A stretch of DNA of 64,000 bases from the NCBI RefSeq assembly GCF_963576545.1, contig NW_026870532.1, positions 620,001-684,000 of the forward strand. Direction: 5' to 3'. The DNA is from Limanda limanda (Eukaryota > Chordata > Actinopteri > Pleuronectiformes > Pleuronectidae). Shown piece by piece: positions 21,904-36,700 of this stretch. Position 1 is the first letter of the stretch. Every line of letters begins with the position of its first letter. The position numbers and the translations under genes were made by a program. The notes under the pieces were generated by a model. The model was not told the DNA's origin and made no database searches. It worked only from the letters and a program-made list of their open reading frames with translations.

Positions 21904-24900
21904 CTTTCTCCTATGTGCTTTCATCCCTAACCCTAACCCTAACCCTTCCGAAAGTCGGAGAAGCTCAAGGATGGTACCGATCGATGCGCGCTACCCCATT
22001 TAGTGGGGGTAGAGCCTACTTGCAAGTCTCTCCGACCTTCACAAAAAAAGTTATTCAAGAATATCTCTTTCTCCTATGTGCTTTCATCCCTAACCCTAAC
22101 CCTAACCCTTCCAAAAGTCGGAGAAGCTCAAAGATGGTACCGATCGATGTGCGCTACCCCATTTAGTGGGGGTAGAGCCTACTTGCAAGTCTCTCCGACC
22201 TTCAAAAAAAAAGTTATTCAAGAATATCTCTTGCTCCTATGTGCTTTCATCCCTAACCCTAACCCTAACCCTTCCGAAAGTCGGAGAAGCTCAAGGATGG
22301 TACCGATCGGTGCGCGCTACCCCATTTAGTGGGGGTAGAGCCTACTTGCAAGTCTCTCCGACCTTCACAAAAAAAGTTATTCAAGAATATCTCCTCAGAT
22401 TTGGGGGAATTTCGTCGGTCGACCTCTTCCGAAGGTCGTACAAGCTCGGGGATGGTACCAATCGATCCGCAGGACCCAAATTAGTCCAGATGCAACCACT
22501 TTACAAGTCTCTCCGACCTTCACAAAAAAAGTTATTCAAGAATATCTCTTTCTCCTATGTGCTTTCATCCCTAACCCTAACCCTAACCCTTCCGAAAGTC
22601 GGAGAAGCTCAAGGATGGTACCGATCGATGCGCGCTACCCCATTTAGTGGGGGTAGAGCCTACTTGCAAGTCTCTCCGACCTTCACAAAAAAAGTTATTC
22701 AAAAATATCTCTTTCTCCTATGTGCTTTCATCCCTAACCCTAACCCTAACCCTTCCGAAAGTCGGAGAAGCTCAAGGATGGTACCGATCGATGCGCGCTA
22801 CCCCATTTAGTGGGGGTAGAGCCTACTTGCAAGTCTCTCCGACCTTCACAAAAAAAGTTATTCAAGAATATCTCTTTCTCCTATGTGCTTTCATCCCTAA
22901 CCCTAACCCTAACCCTTCCGAAAGTCGGAGAAGCTCAAGGATGGTACCGATCGATGCGCGCTACCCCATTTAGTGGGGGTAGAGCCTACTTGCAAGTCTC
23001 TCCGACCTTCACAAAAAAAGTTATTCAAGAATATCTCCTCAGATTTGGGGGAATTTCGTCGGTCGACCTCTTCCGAAGGTCGTACAAGCTCGGGGATGGT
23101 ACCAATCGATCTGCAGGACCCAAATTAGTCCAGATGCAACCACTTTCCAAGTCTCTCCGACCTTCACAAAAAAAGTTATTCAAGAATATCTCTTTCTCCT
23201 ATGTGCTTTCATCCCTAACCCTAACCCTAACCCTTCCGAAAGTCGGAGAAGCTCAAGGATGGTACCGATCGATGCGCGCTACCCCATTTAGTGGGGGTAA
23301 AGCCTACTTGCAAGTCTCTCCGACCTTCACAAAAAACGTTATTCAAGAATATCTCTTTCTCCTATGTGCTTTCATCCCTAACCCTAACCCTAACCCTTCC
23401 GAAAGTCGGAGAAGCTCAAGGATGGTACCGATCGATGCGCGCTACCCCATTTAGTGGGGGTAGAGCCTACTTGCAAGTCTCTCCGACCTTCACAAAAAAA
23501 GTTATTCAAGAATATCTCTTTCTCCTATGTGCTTTCATCCCTAACCCTAACCCTAACCCTTCCGAAAGTCGGAGAAGCTCAAGGATGGTACCGATCGATG
23601 CGCGCTACCCCATTTAGTGGGGGTAGAGCCTACTTGCAAGTCTCTCCGACCTTCACAAAAAAAGTTATTCAAGAATATCTCTTTCTCCTATGTGCTTTCA
23701 TCCCTAACCCTAACCCTAACCCTTCCGAAAGTCGGAGAAGCTCAAGGATGGTACCGATCGATGCGCGCTACCCCATTTAGTGGGGGTAGAGCCTACTTGC
23801 AAGTCTCTCCGACCTTCACAAAAAAAGTTATTCAAGAATATCTCCTCAGATTTGGGGGAATTTCGTCGGTCGACCTCTTCCGAAGGTCGTACAAGCTCGG
23901 GGATGGTACCAATCGATCCGCAGGACCCAAATTAGTCCTGATGCAACCACTTTCCAAGTCTCTCCGACCTTCACAAAAAAAGTTATTCAAGAATATCTCT
24001 TTCTCCTATGTGCTTTCATCCCTAACCCTAACCCTAACCCTTCCGAAAGTCGGAGAAGCTCAAGGATGGTACCGATCGATGCGCGCTACCCCATTTAGTG
24101 GGGGTAGAGCCTACTTGCAAGTCTCTCCGACCTTCACAAAAAAAGTTATTCAAGAATATCTCCTCAGATTTGGGGGAATTTCGTCGGTCGACCTCTTCCG
24201 AAGGTCGTACAAGCTCGGGGATGGTACCAATCGATCCGCAGGACCCAAATTAGTCCAGATGCAACCACTTTCCAAGTCTCTCCGACCTTCACAAAAAAAG
24301 TTATTCAAGAATATCTCTTTCTCCTATGTGCTTTCATCCCTAACCCTAACCCTAACCCTTCCGAAAGTCTGAGAAGCTCAAGGATGGTACCGATCGATGC
24401 GCGCTACCCCATTTAGTGGGGGTAGAGCCTACTTGCAAGTCTCTCCGACCTTCACAAAAAAAGTTATTCAAGAATATCTCTTTCTCCTATGTGCTTTCAT
24501 CCCTAACCCTAACCCTAACCCTTCCGAAAGTCGGAGAAGCTCAAGGATGGTACCGATCGATGCGCGCAACCCCATTTAGTGGGGGTAGAGCCTACTTGCA
24601 AGTCTCTCCGACCTTCACAAAAAAAGTTATTCAAGAATATCTCCTCAGATTTGGGGGAATTTCGTCGGTCGACCTCTTCCGAAGGTCGTACAAGCTCGGG
24701 GATGGTACCAATCGATCCGCAGGACCCAAATTAGTCCAGATGCAACCACTTTCCAAGTCTCTCCGACCTTCACAAAAAAAGTTATTCAAGAATATCTCTT
24801 TCTCCTATGTGCTTTCATCCCTAACCCTAACCCTAACCCTTCCGAAAGTCGGAGAAGCTCAAGGATGGTACCGATCGATGCGCGCTACCCCATTTAGTGG

Positions 24901-27900
24901 GGGTAGAGCCTACTTGCAAGTCTCTCCGACCTTCACAAAAAAAGTTATTCAAGAATATCTCTTTCTCCTATGTGCTTTCATCCCTAACCCTAACCCTAAC
25001 CCTTCCGAAAGTCGGAGAAGCTCAAGGATGGTACCGATCGATGCGCGCTACCCCATTTAGTGGGGGTAGAGCCTACTTGCAAGTCTCTCCGACCTTCACA
25101 AAAAAAGTTATTCAAGAATATCTCTTTCTCCTATGTGCTTTCATCCCTAACCCTAACCCTAACCCTTCCGAAAGTCGGAGAAGCTCAAGGATGGTACCGA
25201 TCGATGCGCGCTACCCCATTTAGTGGGGGTAGAGCCTACTTGCAAGTCTCTCCGACCTTCACAAAAAAAGTTATTCAAGAATATCTCTTTCTCCTATGTG
25301 CTTTCATCCCTAACCCTAACCCTAACCCTTCCAAAAGTCGGAGAAGCTCAAAGATGGTACCGATCGATGTGCGCTACCCCATTTAGTGGGGGTAGAGCCT
25401 ACTTGCAAGTCTCTCCGACCTTCACAAAAAAAGTTATTCAAGAATATCTCTTGCTCCTATGTGCTTTCATCCCTAACCCTAACCCTAACCCTTCCGAAAG
25501 TCGGAGAAGCTCAAGGATGGTACCGATCGGTGCGCGCTACCCCATTTAGTGGGGGTAGAGCCTACTTGCAAGTCTCTCCGACCTTCACAAAAAAAGTTAT
25601 TCAAGAATATCTCCTCAGATTTGGGGGAATTTCGTCGGTCGACCTCTTCCGAAGGTCGTACAAGCTCGGGGATGGTACCAATCGATCCGCAGGACCCAAA
25701 TTAGTCCAGATGCAACCACTTTACAAGTCTCTCCGACCTTCACAAAAAAAGTTATTCAAGAATATCTCTTTCTCCTATGTGCTTTCATCCCTAACCCTAA
25801 CCCTAACCCTTCCGAAAGTCGGAGAAGCTCAAGGATGGTACCGATCGATGCGCGCTACCCCATTTAGTGGGGGTAGAGCCTACTTGCAAGTCTCTCCGAC
25901 CTTCACAAAAAAAGTTATTCAAGAATATCTCTTTCTCCTATGTGCTTTCATCCCTAACCCTAACCCTAACCCTTCCGAAAGTCGGAGAAGCTCAAGGATG
26001 GTACCGATCGATGCGCGCTACCCCATTTAGTGGGGGTAGAGCCTACTTGCAAGTCTCTCCGACCTTCACAAAAAAAGTTATTCAAGAATATCTCCTCAGA
26101 TTTGGGGGAATTTCGTCGGTCGACCTCTTCCGAAGGTCGTACAAGCTCGGGGATGGTACCAATCGATCTGCAGGACCCAAATTAGTCCAGATGCAACCAC
26201 TTTCCAAGTCTCTCCGACCTTCACAAAAAAAGTTATTCAAGAATATCTCTTTCTCCTATGTGCTTTCATCCCTAACCCTAACCCTTCCGAAAGTCGGAGA
26301 AGCTCAAGGATGGTACCGATCGATGCGCGCTACCCCATTTAGTGGGGGTAAAGCCTACTTGCAAGTCTCTCCGACCTTCACAAAAAACGTTATTCAAGAA
26401 TATCTCTTTCTCCTATGTGCTTTCATCCCTAACCCTAACCCTAACCCTTCCGAAAGTCGGAGAAGCTCAAGGATGGTACCGATCGATGCGCGCTACCCCA
26501 TTTAGTGGGGGTAGAGCCTACTTGCAAGTCTCTCCGACCTTCACAAAAAAAGTTATTCAAGAATATCTCTTTCTCCTATGTGCTTTCATCCCTAACCCTA
26601 ACCCTAACCCTTCCGAAAGTCGGAGAAGCTCAAGGATGGTACCGATCGATGCGCGCTACCCCATTTAGTGGGGGTAGAGCCTACTTGCAAGTCTCTCCGA
26701 CCTTCACAAAAAAAGTTATTCAAGAATATCTCTTTCTCCTATGTGCTTTCATCCCTAACCCTAACCCTAACCCTTCCGAAAGTCGGAGAAGCTCAAGGAT
26801 GGTACCGATCGATGCGCGCTACCCCATTTAGTGGGGGTAGAGCCTACTTGCAAGTCTCTCCGACCTTCACAAAAAAAGTTATTCAAGAATATCTCCTCAG
26901 ATTTGGGGGAATTTCGTCGGTCGACCTCTTCCGAAGGTCGTACAAGCTCGGGGATGGTACCAATCGATCCGCAGGACCCAAATTAGTCCAGATGCAACCA
27001 CTTTCCAAGTCTCTCCGACCTTCACAAAAAAAGTTATTCAAGAATATCTCTTTCTCCTATGTGCTTTCATCCCTAACCCTAACCCTAACCCTTCCGAAAG
27101 TCGGAGAAGCTCAAGGATGGTACCGATCGATGCGCGCTACCCCATTTAGTGGGGGTAGAGCCTACTTGCAAGTCTCTCCGACCTTCACAAAAAAAGTTAT
27201 TCAAGAATATCTCCTCAGATTTGGGGGAATTTCGTCGGTCGACCTCTTTCGAAGGTCGTACAAGCTCGGGGATGGTACCAATCGATCCGCAGGACCCAAA
27301 TTAGTCCAGATGCAACCACTTTCCAAGTCTCTCCGACCTTCACAAAAAAAGTTATTCAAGAATATCTCTTTCTCCTATGTGCTTTCATCCCTAACCCTAA
27401 CCCTAACCCTTCCGAAAGTCTGAGAAGCTCAAGGATGGTACCGATCGATGCGCGCTACCCCATTTAGTGGGGGTAGAGCCTACTTGCAAGTCTCTCCGAC
27501 CTTCACAAAAAAAGTTATTCAAGAATATCTCTTTCTCCTATGTGCTTTCATCCCTAACCCTAACCCTAACCCTTCCGAAAGTCGGAGAAGCTCAAGGATG
27601 GTACCGATCGATGCGCGCAACCCCATTTAGTGGGGGTAGAGCCTACTTGCAAGTCTCTCCGACCTTCACAAAAAAAGTTATTCAAGAATATCTCCTCAGA
27701 TTTGGGGGAATTTCGTCGGTCGACCTCTTCCGAAGGTCGTACAAGCTCGGGGATGGTACCAATCGATCCGCAGGACCCAAATTAGTCCAGATGCAACCAC
27801 TTTCCAAGTCTCTCCGACCTTCACAAAAAAAGTTATTCAAGAATATCTCTTTCTCCTATGTGCTTTCATCCCTAACCCTAACCCTAACCCTTCCGAAAGT

Positions 27901-30587
27901 CGGAGAAGCTCAAGGATGGTACCGATCGATGCGCGCTACCCCATTTAGTGGGGGTAGAGCCTACTTGCAAGTCTCTCCGACCTTCACAAAAAAAGTTATT
28001 CAAGAATATCTCTTTCTCCTATGTGCTTTCATCCCTAACCCTAACCCTAACCCTTCCGAAAGTCGGAGAAGCTCAAGGATGGTACCGATCGATGCGCGCT
28101 ACCCCATTTAGTGGGGGTAGAGCCTACTTGCAAGTCTCTCCGACCTTCACAAAAAAAGTTATTCAAGAATATCTCTTTCTCCTATGTGCTTTCATCCCTA
28201 ACCCTAACCCTAACCCTTCCGAAAGTCGGAGAAGCTCAAGGATGGTACCGATCGATGCGCGCTACCCCATTTAGTGGGGGTAGAGCCTACTTGCAAGTCT
28301 CTCCGACCTTCACAAAAAAAGTTATTCAAGAATATCTCTTTCTCCTATGTGCTTTCATCCCTAACCCTAACCCTAACCCTTCCAAAAGTCGGAGAAGCTC
28401 AAGGATGGTACCGATCGATGTGCGCTACCCCATTTAGTGGGGGTAGAGCCTACTTGCAAGTCTCTCCGACCTTCACAAAAAAAGTTATTCAAGAATATCT
28501 CTTGCTCCTATGTGCTTTCATCCCTAACCCTAACCCTAACCCTTCCGAAAGTCGGAGAAGCTCAAGGATGGTACCGATCGATGCGCGCTACCCCATTTAG
28601 TGGGGGTAGAGCCTACTTGCAAGTCTCTCCGACCTTCACAAAAAAAGTTATTCAAGAATATCTCCTCAGATTTGGGGGAATTTCGTCGGTCGACCTCTTC
28701 CGAAGGTCGTACAAGCTCGGGGATGGTACCAATCGATCCGCAGGACCCAAATTAGTCCAGATGCAACCACTTTACAAGTCTCTCCGACCTTCACAAAAAA
28801 AGTTATTCAAGAATATCTCTTTCTCCTATGTGCTTTCATCCCTAACCCTAACCCTAACCCTTCCGAAAGTCGGAGAAGCTCAAGGATGGTACCGATCGAT
28901 GCGCGCTACCCCATTTAGTGGGGGTAGAGCCTACTTGCAAGTCTCTCCGACCTTCACAAAAAAAGTTATTCAAAAATATCTCTTTCTCCTATGTGCTTTC
29001 ATCCCTAACCCTAACCCTAACCCTTCCGAAAGTCGGAGAAGCTCAAGGATGGTACCGATCGATGCGCGCTACCCCATTTAGTGGGGGTAGAGCCTACTTG
29101 CAAGTCTCTCCGACCTTCACAAAAAAAGTTATTCAAGAATATCTCTTTCTCCTATGTGCTTTCATCCCTAACCCTAACCCTAACCCTTCCGAAAGTCGGA
29201 GAAGCTCAAGGATGGTACCGATCGATGCGCGCTACCCCATTTAGTGGGGGTAGAGCCTACTTGCAAGTCTCTCCGACCTTCACAAAAAAAGTTATTCAAG
29301 AATATCTCCTCAGATTTGGGGGAATTTCGTCGGTCGACCTCTTCCGAAGGTCGTACAAGCTCGGGGATGGTACCAATCGATCTGCAGGACCCAAATTAGT
29401 CCAGATGCAACCACTTTCCAAGTCTCTCCGACCTTCACAAAAAAAGTTATTCAAGAATATCTCTTTCTCCTATGTGCTTTCATCCCTAACCCTAACCCTA
29501 ACCCTTCCGAAAGTCGGAGAAGCTCAAGGATGGTACCGATCGATGCGCGCTACCCCATTTAGTGGGGGTAGAGCCTACTTGCAAGTCTCTCCGACCTTCA
29601 CAAAAAACGTTATTCAAGAATATCTCTTTCTCCTATGTGCTTTCATCCCTAACCCTAACCCTAACCCTTCCGAAAGTCGGAGAAGCTCAAGGATGGTACC
29701 GATCGATGCGCGCTACCCCATTTAGTGGGGGTAGAGCCTACTTGCAAGTCTCTCCGACCTTCACAAAAAAAGTTATTCAAGAATATCTCTTTCTCCTATG
29801 TGCTTTCATCCCTAACCCTAACCCTAACCCTTCCGAAAGTCGGAGAAGCTCAAGGATGGTACCGATCGATGCGCGCTACCCCATTTAGTGGGGGTAGAGC
29901 CTACTTGCAAGTCTCTCCGACCTTCACAAAAAAAGTTATTCAAGAATATCTCTTTCTCCTATGTGCTTTCATCCCTAACCCTAACCCTAACCCTTCCGAA
30001 AGTCGGAGAAGCTCAAGGATGGTACCGATCGATGCGCGCTACCCCATTTAGTGGGGGTAGAGCCTACTTGCAAGTCTCTCCGACCTTCACAAAAAAAGTT
30101 ATTCAAGAATATCTCCTCAGATTTGGGGGAATTTCGTCGGTCGACCTCTTCCGAAGGTCGTACAAGCTCGGGGATGGTACCAATCGATCCGCAGGACCCA
30201 AATTAGTCCAGATGCAACCACTTTCCAAGTCTCTCCGACCTTCACAAAAAAAGTTATTCAAGAATATCTCTTTCTCCTATGTGCTTTCATCCCTAACCCT
30301 AACCCTAACCCTTCCGAAAGTCGGAGAAGCTCAAGGATGGTACCGATCGATGCGCGCTACCCCATTTAGTGGGGGTAGAGCCTACTTGCAAGTCTCTCCG
30401 ACCTTCACAAAAAAAGTTATTCAAGAATATCTCCTCAGATTTGGGGGAATTTCGTCGGTCGACCTCTTCCGAAGGTCGTACAAGCTCGGGGATGGTACCA
30501 ATCGATCCGCAGGACCCAAATTAGTCCAGATGCAACCACTTTCCAAGTCTCTCCGACCTTCACAAAAAAAGTTATTCAAGAATATCT
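21423..30587 (+). repeat. 3,220 bp higher-order repeat, three copies
   Basis: Copy 1 is 21423-24642 (3,220 bp). Copy 2 is 24643-27693 (3,051 bp). Copy 3 is 27694-30587, where the match ends. The order is B, A2-or-run, with run lengths 5-3-4-1-2 in copy 1. Copy 2 is shorter by 169 bp, which is one A unit plus one hexamer. Markers in all three are CTTGCTCC in a leader (about 22230, 25450, 28501), ACTTTACAAG in a B (about 22499, 25718, 28769) and CTGCAGG (about 23110, 26167, 29382). AAAAATATCT occurs in copies 1 and 3 only, as expected if the deleted A of copy 2 carried it. Confidence 0.93.
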
Positions 30588-30750
30588 CTTTCTCCTATGT
30601 GCTTTCATCCCTAACCCTAACCCTAACCCTTCCAAAAGTCGGAGAAGCTCAAGGATGGTACCGATCGATGCGCGCTACCCCATTTAGTGGGGGTAAAGCC
30701 TACTTGCAAGTCTCTCCGACCTTCACAAAAAACGTTATTCAAGAATATCT

Positions 30751-33700
30751 CTTTCTCCTATGTGCTTTCATCCCTAACCCTAACCCTAACCCTTTTGAAA
30801 GTCGGAGAAGCTCAAAGATGGTACCGATCGATGCGCGCTACCCCATTTAGTGGGGGTAGAGCCTACTTGCAAGTCTCTCCGACCTTCACAAAAAAAGTTA
30901 TTCAAGAATATCTCTTTCTCCTATGTGCTTTCATCCCTAACCCTAACCCTAACCCTTCCGAAAGTCGGAGAAGCTCAACGATGGTACCGATCGATGCGCG
31001 CTACCCCATTTAGTGGGGGTAGAGCCTACTTGCAAGTCTCTCCGACCTTCACAAAAAAAGTTATTCAAGAATATCTCTTTCTCCTATGTGCTTTCATCCC
31101 TAACCCTAACCCTAACCCTTCCGAAAGTCGGAGAAGCTCAAGGATGGTACCGATCGATGCGCGCTACCCCATTTAGTGGGGGTAGAGCCTACTTGCAAGT
31201 CTCTCCGACCTTCACAAAAAAAATTATTCAAGAATATCTCATCAGATTTGGGGGAATTTAGTCGGTCGACCTCTTCCGAAGGTCGTACAAGCTCGGGGAT
31301 GGTACCAATCGATCCGCAGGACCCAAATTAGTCCAGATGCAACCACTTTCCAAGTCTCTCCGACCTTCACAAAAAAAGTTATTCAAGAATATCTCTTTCT
31401 CCTATGTGCTTTCATCCCTAACCCTAACCCTAACCCTTCCGAAAGTCGGAGAAGCTCAAGGATGGTACCGATCGATGCGCGCTACCCCATTTAGTGGGGG
31501 TAGAGCCTACTTGCAAGTCTCTCCGACCTTCAAAAAAAACGTTATTCAAGAATATCTCTTTCTCCTATGTGCTTTCATCCCTAACCCTAACCCTAACCCT
31601 TCCGAAAGTCGGAGAAGCTCAAGGATGGTACCGATCGATGCGCGCTACCCCATTTAGTGGGGGTAGAGCCTACTTGCAAGTCTCTCCGACCTTCACAAAA
31701 AAAGTTATTCAAGAATATCTCCTCAGATTTGGGGGAATTTCGTCGGTCGACCTCTTCCGAAGGTCGTACAAGCTCGGGGATGGTACCAATCGATCCGCAG
31801 GACCCAAATTAGTCCAGATGCAACCACTTTCCAAGTCTCTCCGACCTTCACAAAAAAAGTTATTCAAGAATATCTCTTTCTCCTATGTGCTTTCATCCCT
31901 AACCCTAACCCTAACCCTTCCAAAAGTCGGAGAAGCTCAAGGATGGTACCGATCGATGCGCGCTACCCCATTTAGTGGGGGTAGAGCCTACTTGCAAGTC
32001 TCTCCGACCTTCACAAAAAAAGTTATTCAAGAATATCTCTTTCTCCTATGTGCTTTCATCCCTAACCCTAACCCTAACCCTTCCGAAAGTCGGAGAAGCT
32101 CAAGGATGGTACCGATCGATGCGCGCTACCCCATTTAGTGGGGGTAGAGCCTACTTGCAAGTCTCTCCGACCTTCACAAAAAAAGTTATTCAAGAATATC
32201 TCTTTCTCCTATGTGCTTTCATCCCTAACCCTAACCCTAACCCTTCCGAAAGTCGGAGAAGCTCAAGGATGGTACCGATCGATGCGCGCAACCCCATTTA
32301 GTGGGGGTAGAGCCTACTTGCAAGTCTCTCCGACCTTCACAAAAAAAGTTATTCAAGAATATCTCCTCAGATTTGGGGGAATTTCGTCGGTCGACCTCTT
32401 CCGAAGGTCGTACAAGCTCGGGGATGGTACCAATCGATCCGCAGGACCCAAATTAGTCCAGATGCAACCACTTTTCAAGTCTCTCCGACCTTCACAAAAA
32501 AAGTTATTCAAGAATATCTCTTTCTCCTATGTGCTTTCATCCCTAACCCTAACCCTAACCCTTCCGAAAGTCGGAGAAGCTCAAGGATGGTACCGATCGA
32601 TGCGCGCTACCCCATTTAGTGGGGGTAGAGCCTACTTGCAAGTCTCTCCGACCTTTACAAAAAAAGTTATTCAAGAATATCTCTTTCTCCTATGTGCTTT
32701 CATCCCTAACCCTAACCCTAACCCTTCCGAAAGTCGGAGAAGCTCAAGGATGGTACCGATCGATGCGCGCTACCCCATTTAGTGGGGGTAGAGCCTACTT
32801 GCAAGTCTCTCCGACCTTCACAAAAAAAGTTATTCAAGAATATCTCTTTCTCCTATGTGCTTTCATCCCTAACCCTAACCCTAACCCTTCCGAAAGTCGG
32901 AGAAGCTCAAGGATGGTACCGATCGATGCGCGCTACCCCATTTAGTGGGGGTAGAGCCTACTTGCAAGTCTCTCCGACCTTCACAAAAAAAGTTATTCAA
33001 GAATATCTCCTCAGATTTGGGGGAATTTCGTCGGTCGACCTCTTCCGAAGGTCGTACAAGCTCGGGGATGGTACCAATCGATCCGCAGGACCCAAATTAG
33101 TCCAGATGCAACCACTTTCCAAGTCTCTCCGACCTTCACAAAAAAAGTTATTCAAGAATATCTCTTTCTCCTATGTGCTTTCATCCCTAACCCTAACCCT
33201 AACCCTTCCGAAAGTCGGAGAAGCTCAAGGATGGTACCGATCGATGCGCGCTACCCCATTTAGTGGGGGTAAAGCCTACTTGCAAGTCTCTCCGACCTTC
33301 ACAAAAAACGTTATTCAAGAATATCTCTTTCTCCTATGTGCTTTCATCCCTAACCCTAACCCTAACCCTTCCGAAAGTCGGAGAAGCTCAAGGATGGTAC
33401 CGATCGATGCGCGCTACCCCATTTAGTGGGGGTAGAGCCTACTTGCAAGTCTCTCCGACCTTCACAAAAAAAGTTATTCAAGAATATCTCCTCAGATTTG
33501 GGGGAATTTCGTCGGTCGACCTCTTCCGAAGGTCGTACAAGCTCGGGGATGGTACCAATCGATCCGCAGGACCCAAATTAGTCCAGATGCAACCACTTTC
33601 CAAGTCTCTCCGACCTTCACAAAAAAAGTGATTCAAGAATATCTCTTTCTCCTATGTGCTTTCATCCCTAACCCTAACCCTAACCCTTCCAAAAGTCGGA

Positions 33701-36700
33701 GAAGCTCAAGGATGGTACCGATCGATGCGCGCTACCCCATTTAGTGGGGGTAGAGCCTACTTGCAAGTCTCTCCGACCTTCACAAAAAAAGTTATTCAAG
33801 AATATCTCTTTCTCCTATGTGCTTTCATCCCTAACCCTAACCCTAACCCTTCCGAAAGTCGGAGAAGCTCAAGGATGGTACCGATCGATGCGCGCTACCC
33901 CATTTAGTGGGGGTAGAGCCTACTTGCAAGTCTCTCCGACCTTCACAAAAAAAGTTATTCAAGAATATCTCTTTCTCCTATGTGCTTTCATCCCTAACCC
34001 TAACCCTAACCCTTCCGAAAGTCGGAGAAGCTCAAGGATGGTACCGATCGATGCGCGCTACCCCATTTAGTGGGGGTAGAGCCTACTTGCAAGTCTCTCC
34101 GACCTTCACAAAAAAAGTTATTCAAGAATATCTCCTCAGATTTGGGGGAATTTCGTCGGTCGACCTCTTCCGAAGGTCGTACAAGCTCGGGGATGGTACC
34201 AATCGATCCGCAGGACCCAAATTAGTCCAGATGCAACCACTTTCCAAGTCTCTCCGACCTTCACAAAAAAAGTTATTCAAGAATATCTCTTTCTCCTATG
34301 TGCTTTCATCCCTAACCCTAACCCTAACCCTTCCGAAAGTCGGAGAAGCTCAAGGATGGTACCGATCGATGCGCGCTACCCCATTTAGTGGGGGTAGAGC
34401 CTACTTGCAAGTCTCTCCGACCTTCACAAAAAACGTTATTCAAGAATATCTCTTTCTCCTATGTGCTTTCATCCCTAACCCTAACCCTAACCCTTCCGAA
34501 AGTCGGAGAAGCTCAAGGATGGTACCGATCGATGCGCGCTACCCCATTTAGTGGGGGTAGAGCCTACTTGCAAGTCTCTCCGACCTTCACAAAAAAAGTT
34601 ATTCAAGAATATCTCCTCAGATTTGGGGGAATTTCGTCGGTCGACCTCTTCCGAAGGTCGTACAAGCTCGGGGATGGTACCAATCGATCCGCAGGACCCA
34701 AATTAGTCCAGATGCAACCACTTTCCAAGTCTCTCCGACCTTCACAAAAAAAGTTATTCAAGAATATCTCTTTCTCCTATGTGCTTTCATCCCTAACCCT
34801 AACCCTAACCCTTCCAAAAGTCGGAGAAGCTCAAGGATGGTACCGATCGATGCGCGCTACCCCATTTAGTGGGGGTAGAGCCTACTTGCAAGTCTCTCCG
34901 ACCTTCACAAAAAAAGTTATTCAAGAATATCTCTTTCTCCTATGTGCTTTCATCCCTAACCCTAACCCTAACCCTTCCGAAAGTCGGAGAAGCTCAAGGA
35001 TGGTACCGATCGATGCGCGCTACCCCATTTAGTGGGGGTAGAGCCTACTTGCAAGTCTCTCCGACCTTCACAAAAATAGTTATTCAAGAATATCTCCTCA
35101 GATTTGGGGGAATTTCGTCGGTCGACCTCTTCCGAAGGTCGTACAAGCTCGGGGATGGTACCAATCGATCCGCAGGACCCAAATTAGTCCAGATGCAACC
35201 ACTTTCCAAGTCTCTCCGACCTTCACAAAAAAAGTTATTCAAGAATATCTCTTTCTCCTATGTGCTTTCATCCCTAACCCTAACCCTAACCCTTCCGAAA
35301 GTCGGAGAAGCTCAAGGATGGTACCGATCGATGCGCGCTACCCCATTTAGTGGGGGTAGAGCCTACTTGCAAGTCTCTCCGACCTTTACAAAAAAAGTTA
35401 TTCAAGAATATCTCTTTCTCCTATGTGCTTTCATCCCTAACCCTAACCCTAACCCTTCCGAAAGTCGGAGAAGCTCAAGGATGGTACCGATCGATGCGCG
35501 CTACCCCATTTAGTGGGGGTAGAGCCTACTTGCAAGTCTCTCCGACCTTCACAAAAAAAGTTATTCAAGAATATCTCTTTCTCCTATGTGCTTTCATCCC
35601 TAACCCTAACCCTAACCCTTCCGAAAGTCGGAGAAGCTCAAGGATGGTACCGATCGATGCGCGCTACCCCATTTAGTGGGGGTAGAGCCTACTTGCAAGT
35701 CTCTCCGACCTTCACAAAAAAAGTTATTCAAGAATATCTCCTCAGATTTGGGGGAATTTCGTCGGTCGACCTCTTCCGAAGGTCGTACAAGCTCGGGGAT
35801 GGTACCAATCGATCCGCAGGACCCAAATTAGTCCAGATGCAACCACTTTCCAAGTCTCTCCGACCTTCACAAAAAAAGTTATTCAAGAATATCTCTTTCT
35901 CCTATGTGCTTTCATCCCTAACCCTAACCCTAACCCTTCCGAAAGTCGGAGAAGCTCAAGGATGGTACCGATCGATGCGCGCTACCCCATTTAGTGGGGG
36001 TAGAGCCTACTTGCAAGTCTCTCCGACCTTCACAAAAAACGTTATTCAAGAATATCTCTTTCTCCTATGTGCTTTCATCCCTAACCCTAACCCTAACCCT
36101 TCCGAAAGTCGGAGAAGCTCAAGGATGGTACCGATCGATGCGCGCTACCCCATTTAGTGGGGGTAGAGCCTACTTGCAAGTCTCTCCGACCTTCACAAAA
36201 AAAGTTATTCAAGAATATCTCCTCAGATTTGGGGGAATTTCGTCGGTCGACCTCTTCCGAAGGTCGTACAAGCTCGGGGATGGTACCAATCGATCCGCAG
36301 GACCCAAATTAGTCCAGATGCAACCACTTTCCAAGTCTCTCCGACCTTCACAAAAAAAGTTATTCAAGAATATCTCTTTCTCCTATGTGCTTTCATCCCT
36401 AACCCTAACCCTAACCCTTCCAAAAGTCGGAGAAGCTCAAGGATGGTACCGATCGATGCGCGCTACCCCATTTAGTGGGGGTAGAGCCTACTTGCAAGTC
36501 TCTCCGACCTTCACAAAAAAAGTTATTCAAGAATATCTCTTTCTCCTATGTGCTTTCATCCCTAACCCTAACCCTAACCCTTCCGAAAGTCGGAGAAGCT
36601 CAAGGATGGTACCGATCGATGCGCGCTACCCCATTTAGTGGGGGTAGAGCCTACTTGCAAGTCTCTCCGACCTTCACAAAAAAAGTTATTCAAGAATATC

